A stretch of DNA of 64,000 nucleotides from Micromonospora sp. H61 (lineage in GTDB: Bacteria; Actinomycetota; Actinomycetes; Mycobacteriales; Micromonosporaceae), in contig NZ_JAGPXY010000014.1 of NCBI RefSeq assembly GCF_018070325.1, positions 1 to 64,000 of the forward strand, in the 5' to 3' direction. Position numbers and translations under genes: made by a program. Shown piece by piece: positions 60,181 through 64,000 of this stretch. Below the pieces are notes generated by a model. That model searched no databases, was not told the origin of the DNA, and worked only from the letters and a program-made list of their open reading frames with translations. Each line of letters opens with the position of its first letter. Position 1 is the stretch's first letter.

Positions 60181-60214
60181 GCGCCGGCGAGTGGGTCCAC
60201 CCACTCGTCGGCGC
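60181..60214 (+). terminator. terminator hairpin
   Basis: GCGCCGGCGAGTGGGT and ACCCACTCGTCGGCGC pair over 16 positions with one mismatch and a 2-nt centre. It lies between convergent genes and is followed by a repeated GTGAGCGGCGCT segment. Confidence 0.65.
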
Positions 60215-60258
60215 TTCCGCGTGAGCGGCGCTTCGTCGTGAGCGGCGCTACCGCAAGA

Positions 60259-61413
60259 TCAGAGCCAGCCGTTGCGGCGGAACCAGCGGTAGAGGGCCAG
60301 CGAGACACCGAGCATCAGGGCCAACACCACCGGATAGCCGTACGTCATCTTCAGCTCGGGCATGTTGTCGAAGTTCATCCCATAGATGCCGGCGATGGCG
60401 GTCCAGACCGCGGCGATACCGGCCCAGGCAGCGATCTTGCGCATGTCGTTGTTCTGGTCGACGGTGACCTGGGCCAGCCGCGCCTGAAGGATGGAGTTCA
60501 GCAGGTCGTCGTAGGAGTTCACCTGCTCCACGGTGCGGCTCAGGTGGTCCTGCACGTCCCGGAAGTACTTGCGGATCTCCTTGGGAACGTCCCGGTTGAC
60601 CTGGGAGGTCAGCGTCATCAGCGGCCGTTGCAACGGCACCACCGCCCGCTTGAACTCGACCAGTTCCCGCTTCATCTGGTAGATCCGCTGAACCCGCCCG
60701 TGGCCGTGGCGGTCGAAGACCTCGGCCTCCAGCATGTCCAGGTCGTCCTCGATCTGGTCGGCCACCTCCAGATAGAGGTCGACCACCCGGTCGGTCACCC
60801 CGTACGCCACAGCCCACGGGCCGTGCAGCAGCAACTCCTGCTTGGTCTCCAGGTCGGCGCGGATCGGGGCGAGCCGGCAGGCGTCGCCGTGCCGGACGCT
60901 GATCACGAAGTTCGGGCCGATGAAGAGCATCACCTGCCCGGTCTCCACCACCTCGGAGTTCTCGGTCAGCTCGGTGTGCTCGCAGTAGCGGGCGGTGCGC
61001 AGCACCAGGAAGACGACGTCGCCGAACCGCTCCAGCTTGGGACGCTGCTCGGCCTTGACCGCGTCCTCGACCGCCAGCTCGTGCAGGCCGTAGGTCTCCG
61101 CGATGGCGGTCATCTCGGCCAGCTCCGGCTGGTGCAGACCGATCCAGACGAAGCCGTGCTCCTCACGGCGGGCCGCCGCCAGTGCATCCGCGTAGTCCCA
61201 GTCGCCGGGCTGCCGCTTGCCGTCGACGTAGAGCGCGCAGTCGACCACGGCGCTGCGGCCGGTGCCACTGCCCGTCGGGGCCGGAACGGGCGGCGAGCCG
61301 TCGGCGTTGAGGATCCGGGTCATCGCCCGGACCGGGGAGGGCCACGCCCGAGGTCGCAGCACCCGACCGGTGGTCGACGGTGCCGTCCGGTCCCGCTCTG
61401 TCCGATCCGTCAT
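60259..61413 (-). CDS. corA: CorA-family magnesium/cobalt transporter
   Basis: 384 aa. A long cytoplasmic alpha/beta funnel domain (FVWIGLHQPELAEMTAIAET, HELAVEDAVKAEQRPKLERF) and helical stalk precede two C-terminal transmembrane helices. The signature GMN is in IAGIYGMNFDNMPEL, and a basic C-terminus (YRWFRRNGWL) follows. It forms a pentameric Mg2+ (Co2+/Ni2+) channel. GGGAGGTG precedes ATG 61413 and excludes the 44-residue upstream extension. The 311-nt gap upstream (61414-61724) holds nothing I can support. Confidence 0.93.
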   Translation of the reverse strand: MTDRTERDRTAPSTTGRVLRPRAWPSPVRAMTRILNADGSPPVPAPTGSGTGRSAVVDCALYVDGKRQPGDWDYADALAAARREEHGFVWIGLHQPELAEMTAIAETYGLHELAVEDAVKAEQRPKLERFGDVVFLVLRTARYCEHTELTENSEVVETGQVMLFIGPNFVISVRHGDACRLAPIRADLETKQELLLHGPWAVAYGVTDRVVDLYLEVADQIEDDLDMLEAEVFDRHGHGRVQRIYQMKRELVEFKRAVVPLQRPLMTLTSQVNRDVPKEIRKYFRDVQDHLSRTVEQVNSYDDLLNSILQARLAQVTVDQNNDMRKIAAWAGIAAVWTAIAGIYGMNFDNMPELKMTYGYPVVLALMLGVSLALYRWFRRNGWL

Positions 61414-61724
61414 CGCGTCACCTCCCGCGCTCAGCTGCGGCTTGCAGGCTACGCCGATCGCGGTCGAGGACCGGTGTGACGGCGGTCGCGTGGGGGCGGC
61501 GCCGGGCGGGCCGGGCCGCATCGGGGGGTGTGCGGGGGACGACACGGCCCACCCGGCACCTGTGGGGGCGGGAGGTTGTGCTGCCGCGTCAACCCGGCGG
61601 GGCCGGCCCGGAGGCCGGGCGCAGCTGGCGGGGTGACGCTCGCAGCATTGTGGGCCAGCCGGCCGCCCGAGGGGAGCCCCGGGACGGCCGGCATCGTCGT
61701 TCTGTCAGGAACCCGACACTTAAG

Positions 61725-62819
61725 TCAGCTGCGAACGGCCTCGACGGCCGCCGCGAGCCGCCGGACACCCTCGTCGATCTTGTCGGCGGTCACCGCCGAG
61801 AAGGCCAGTCGGAGAGCGTGCCGCCCGCCGTCCAACACGAAGTCACTGCCCTTGACCACGGCGACCCCGCGCTCGGCCGCCGCCGGGGCGAGCCGGTCGA
61901 CCAGCACGTCCTCCGGGAACTCGACCCAGAGGAAGTAGCCGCCGTCGGGCTCCACGAACCGCGCCTGCGGCAGGTGCCGGCGCAACGACTCCGCGAGCAC
62001 CTGGGCCCGCTCGCCCAACGCTGCCCGGACCGTCTCGATCGAGCGGTCGATGTCACCGGAGACGCAGAACTGGTGCACGATCGCCTGGGACACCATCCCG
62101 GGGGAGATGTAGAGGCTTGTCGCGTTCTTCGCGATGGAGGCGATCAGGTCGGCCGGGCCGACCAGGTAACCGACCCGCACACCCGGGCAGACCGTCTTGG
62201 TGAAGCTCGACGCGTGCACCACCACGTTGCGGGTGTCCAGCGAGAGCATCGACGGCAGCGCCTCGCCACGGAAGCGGATGTCCGCGTACGGGTCGTCCTC
62301 GAAGATCGTGAACTCGTACTCGGCGGCCAGGTCGAGCAACTCCCGGCGCTTCTCCAGGGACAGCGTCATACCGGCCGGGTTCTGGTAGTTCGGGATGACG
62401 TGCGCGAGCCGGGGGCGGACACCGGACTCCAGCAGCTTGCGCAGCTCGGCAGTGTCCAGGCCATCCGGCTGGACGGCGATGCCGTGCAGCTCGCTGCCCA
62501 TCCGCTGGAGGTTGAGCAGCGTCCGGTCGTACGTCGGGCGCTCCACCACCACCGCGTCACCGGGGCGGACCAGGTGGTCGAAGAGGAACGCGTCGGCCTG
62601 AAGCGACCCATTGGTGACCAGCACCTGGTCGGCCTCGACCCCGTGCTTCTCCGCGATCCACTTTCGCAGCGGAAGGTACCCGACGGAGGTGCCGTACGCC
62701 GTCACCCCTGCGGGATCGGCGTCGAAGGCGCGGACGGCGGCGGCCTTGAGCCCCTCGACATCGACGATGTCCAGCGAGGGAGCCCCACGGGCAAAGGAGA
62801 TCAACTGCTCGGCGGTCAT
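61725..62819 (-). CDS. PLP-dependent aminotransferase, fold type I (MocR/2-aminoadipate-like)
   Basis: 364 aa. Features in order are YGTSVGYLPLRKWIAEKHGV, VTNGSLQADAFLFDHLV, VIPNYQNPAGMTLSLEKRRE (PLP-binding Asn/Pro), FEDDPYADIRF, the Schiff-base lysine in SSFTKTVCPGVRVGYLVG and DGGYFLWVEFPED. This is the class I/II branch close to 2-aminoadipate and aromatic or multi-substrate aminotransferases; no HTH domain is attached. ATG 62819 begins at the conserved region, and the upstream in-frame stretch is a Pro run without homology. Confidence 0.9.
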   Translation of the reverse strand: MTAEQLISFARGAPSLDIVDVEGLKAAAVRAFDADPAGVTAYGTSVGYLPLRKWIAEKHGVEADQVLVTNGSLQADAFLFDHLVRPGDAVVVERPTYDRTLLNLQRMGSELHGIAVQPDGLDTAELRKLLESGVRPRLAHVIPNYQNPAGMTLSLEKRRELLDLAAEYEFTIFEDDPYADIRFRGEALPSMLSLDTRNVVVHASSFTKTVCPGVRVGYLVGPADLIASIAKNATSLYISPGMVSQAIVHQFCVSGDIDRSIETVRAALGERAQVLAESLRRHLPQARFVEPDGGYFLWVEFPEDVLVDRLAPAAAERGVAVVKGSDFVLDGGRHALRLAFSAVTADKIDEGVRRLAAAVEAVRS

Positions 62820-62925
62820 GGATGTTGAGCGTACGGGCGGCGGCGGGGGACGCGCGGTCGGCACGGCGATGTCCGCATCCTGAGCCACCGGGTCGGGTGA
62901 CCCCACTCCACCGGTCGGCGGCAGA

Positions 62926-63384
62926 TCAGACCGGAAGTGCGAGCGCGTCGCGCTGCGCGGCCCGGGAAAGTCCCTCCAGCTGCACGCCGAGCGCGTCGAG
63001 GAGCTGACTCCAGTCGAAGTAGGAGCGCCAGGCGGTGATCCGACCCTTGCGGGCCCGGACCACGTCGGCCACCTCCCAGCTCACCAGCCGGCCGGTGGGC
63101 GCTACGGTGCCGTACGGCGAATGCAGGGTGCCGGTGTGGGTGCCGGTCAGCCGCAGCTCGACCGCGGCGCCACCGCCGGTGCGGACCACGCCCATCGGGT
63201 CGACCCGCAGATCTCCGAAGGCGCCGGTCCAGGTGCGCAGCAGCGCGGGCAGCTCGATCGGACGGACCGTCACGCCCGGCATGGCGTAGAACGCCTCCGG
63301 GGCGTAGAGATCCGGCAGCCGAGCCACGTCCCGACGCAGGAGCATGGCGTACTGCTGCTCGACCAGCCGCTCCGCGTCGCGCAT
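62926..63384 (-). CDS. SnoaL/NTF2-like protein
   Basis: 152 aa NTF2-like alpha+beta barrel: an N-terminal helix pair (RLVEQQYAMLLRRDVARLPD), APEAFYAM, a central PALLRTWTGAFGDLRVDPMG and a beta-sheet ending in WEVADVVRARKGRITAWRSY. The SnoaL fold hosts small isomerases, hydrolases and binding proteins; no catalytic set is obvious. GGGGAGG directly upstream favours ATG 63384 over the longer frame starting at 63405. Confidence 0.8.
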   Translation of the reverse strand: MRDAERLVEQQYAMLLRRDVARLPDLYAPEAFYAMPGVTVRPIELPALLRTWTGAFGDLRVDPMGVVRTGGGAAVELRLTGTHTGTLHSPYGTVAPTGRLVSWEVADVVRARKGRITAWRSYFDWSQLLDALGVQLEGLSRAAQRDALALPV

Positions 63385-63466
63385 CGGGACCTCCCCGCGG
63401 GCCACGGCATCTCCGCGCCCGCAGGGGATGTCTACCCATCGATCCGGCCCCGCACACCACAGTCGG

Positions 63467-63859
63467 TCAGGTCGTGGCGACCGCCTGGCTCTCCGACCAG
63501 ACCCGCATGATGTCCCGGACGGAGATCACGCCGGCCACCTCCCGGCCGTCCAGCACCACCAGGTGCCGGAATCCGCCCCGGGCCATCGCGGCGGCGGCCT
63601 CGGTCACCGTCCACTCCGGCCCCGCGTAGACCACGTCCCAGGTCAGGTGGGCGCCGGTGCGTTCCACGTCGCAGTCCAGGCCGGCGCCGATGGCCTTCAA
63701 CACGTCACGTTCGGTCATGATCCCCACGCCCTCGGAATCCGGGTCGATCACGACCGCCGACCCGACACCGCGGGCCGACATCATCCGGGCCGCCTGGCGG
63801 AGCGTGTGCTCCGGACCGACGACGAGGACCTGGCTGGACATCGCATCCCGTACCTGCAT
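63467..63859 (-). CDS. tandem CBS-domain protein
   Basis: 130 aa consisting of a Bateman pair: CBS1 (VRDAMSSQVLVVGPEHTLRQ ... VGIMTERDVLKAIGAG) and CBS2 (TWDVVYAGPEWTVTEAAAAM ... VAGVISVRDIMRVW). CBS pairs bind adenosyl nucleotides and act as energy sensors. AGGGG precedes ATG 63859 (GTG 63862 is adjacent). It stands alone at the window edge; 63860-64000 shows no further gene I can support. Confidence 0.9.
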   Translation of the reverse strand: MQVRDAMSSQVLVVGPEHTLRQAARMMSARGVGSAVVIDPDSEGVGIMTERDVLKAIGAGLDCDVERTGAHLTWDVVYAGPEWTVTEAAAAMARGGFRHLVVLDGREVAGVISVRDIMRVWSESQAVATT

Positions 63860-64000
63860 CACACATCACCCCTTTGGGACGGTGGCATTCGGTACGGACA
63901 TGGTGGTCGGTGGATGTTTCCGGGACAAGAGCGGCATCGCACAAGCTGCGGACGCTGGCTACTGTCGGATGGTGTCCACCGAGCCCCTGCGCTGCGCCGG

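Overview
Organism and overall character. The DNA is very GC-rich and carries several actinobacterial hallmarks: an SCO4848-type membrane protein, an SCO0607-type lipoprotein, a mycothiol-dependent maleylpyruvate isomerase-type protein, a DtxR/IdeR-like iron box, an ECF42-type sigma factor with its DGPF partner, and secreted enzymes with ricin/CBM modules. The gene content fits a Micromonosporaceae chromosome (Micromonospora or a close relative). That placement is inference from gene families, not from an rRNA sequence.  Layout. 1-0.55 kb is the promoter and leader region of a leftward rRNA operon whose 16S gene lies beyond the left edge. 0.67-7.8 kb holds housekeeping and stress genes: SCO4848-type protein, PRC-barrel protein, trpS, an HxlR regulator with its divergent partner, the DGPF/ECF42 sigma pair, a HAD phosphatase and a zinc-less quinone reductase. 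7.9-12.4 kb is a leftward surface-protein operon (HupE/UreJ-like membrane protein, secreted purple-acid-type phosphatase with a WxL-like tail, DUF916-like WxL-interacting protein). 12.6-24.3 kb mixes a lipoprotein with secreted plant cell-wall enzymes: a CE15 glucuronoyl esterase with CBM2, a GH62 arabinofuranosidase with a ricin/CBM13 domain, an SGNH esterase with CBM13 and a broken beta-helix gene. Interspersed are an SDR/MFS divergent pair, a methyltransferase and a Ser/Thr kinase. 24.9-25.2 kb has tRNA-Arg(ACG) and tRNA-Ser(GCT) with a strong terminator. 25.3-36.5 kb carries an EcsC-like protein, a CPBP protease, a globin-reductase fusion, an HTH-peptide deformylase fusion, an iron-box-controlled FhuF-like protein, a large membrane glycosyltransferase-like protein with a methyltransferase, a PEBP protein and LtrA.  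36.5-41.25 kb is the most accessory-looking part. It has an XRE regulator with two small downstream genes, then a lower-GC two-gene cassette (a predicted PD-(D/E)XK nuclease and an unknown partner). The cassette lies between an intact tRNA-Ser(TGA) and a degenerate copy of that tRNA's 3' half. This is the best candidate in the window for an undescribed (possibly defence) system.  41.4-64 kb holds a quinone reductase, SoxR facing a split transketolase across a perfect 24-bp palindrome, envelope glycosyltransferases, a secreted SGNH-ricin protein, a two-component system, a phosphotransferase, a membrane protein, an MDMPI-type protein, thiolase, a PH-like protein, a rhomboid protease, a cyclophilin, CorA, a PLP aminotransferase, a SnoaL-like protein and a CBS protein.  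How the genes work together. Shared operator-like sequences link the arabinoxylan enzymes: GTTA(G/A)CG(T/C)TAAC sites precede both the GH62 and the SGNH gene, and CGAAA-N(1-2)-TTTCG boxes precede CE15. CE15, GH62 and the SGNH esterase would remove glucuronoyl-lignin, arabinosyl and acetyl substituents from hemicellulose. The cognate LacI-type regulators are not in the window.
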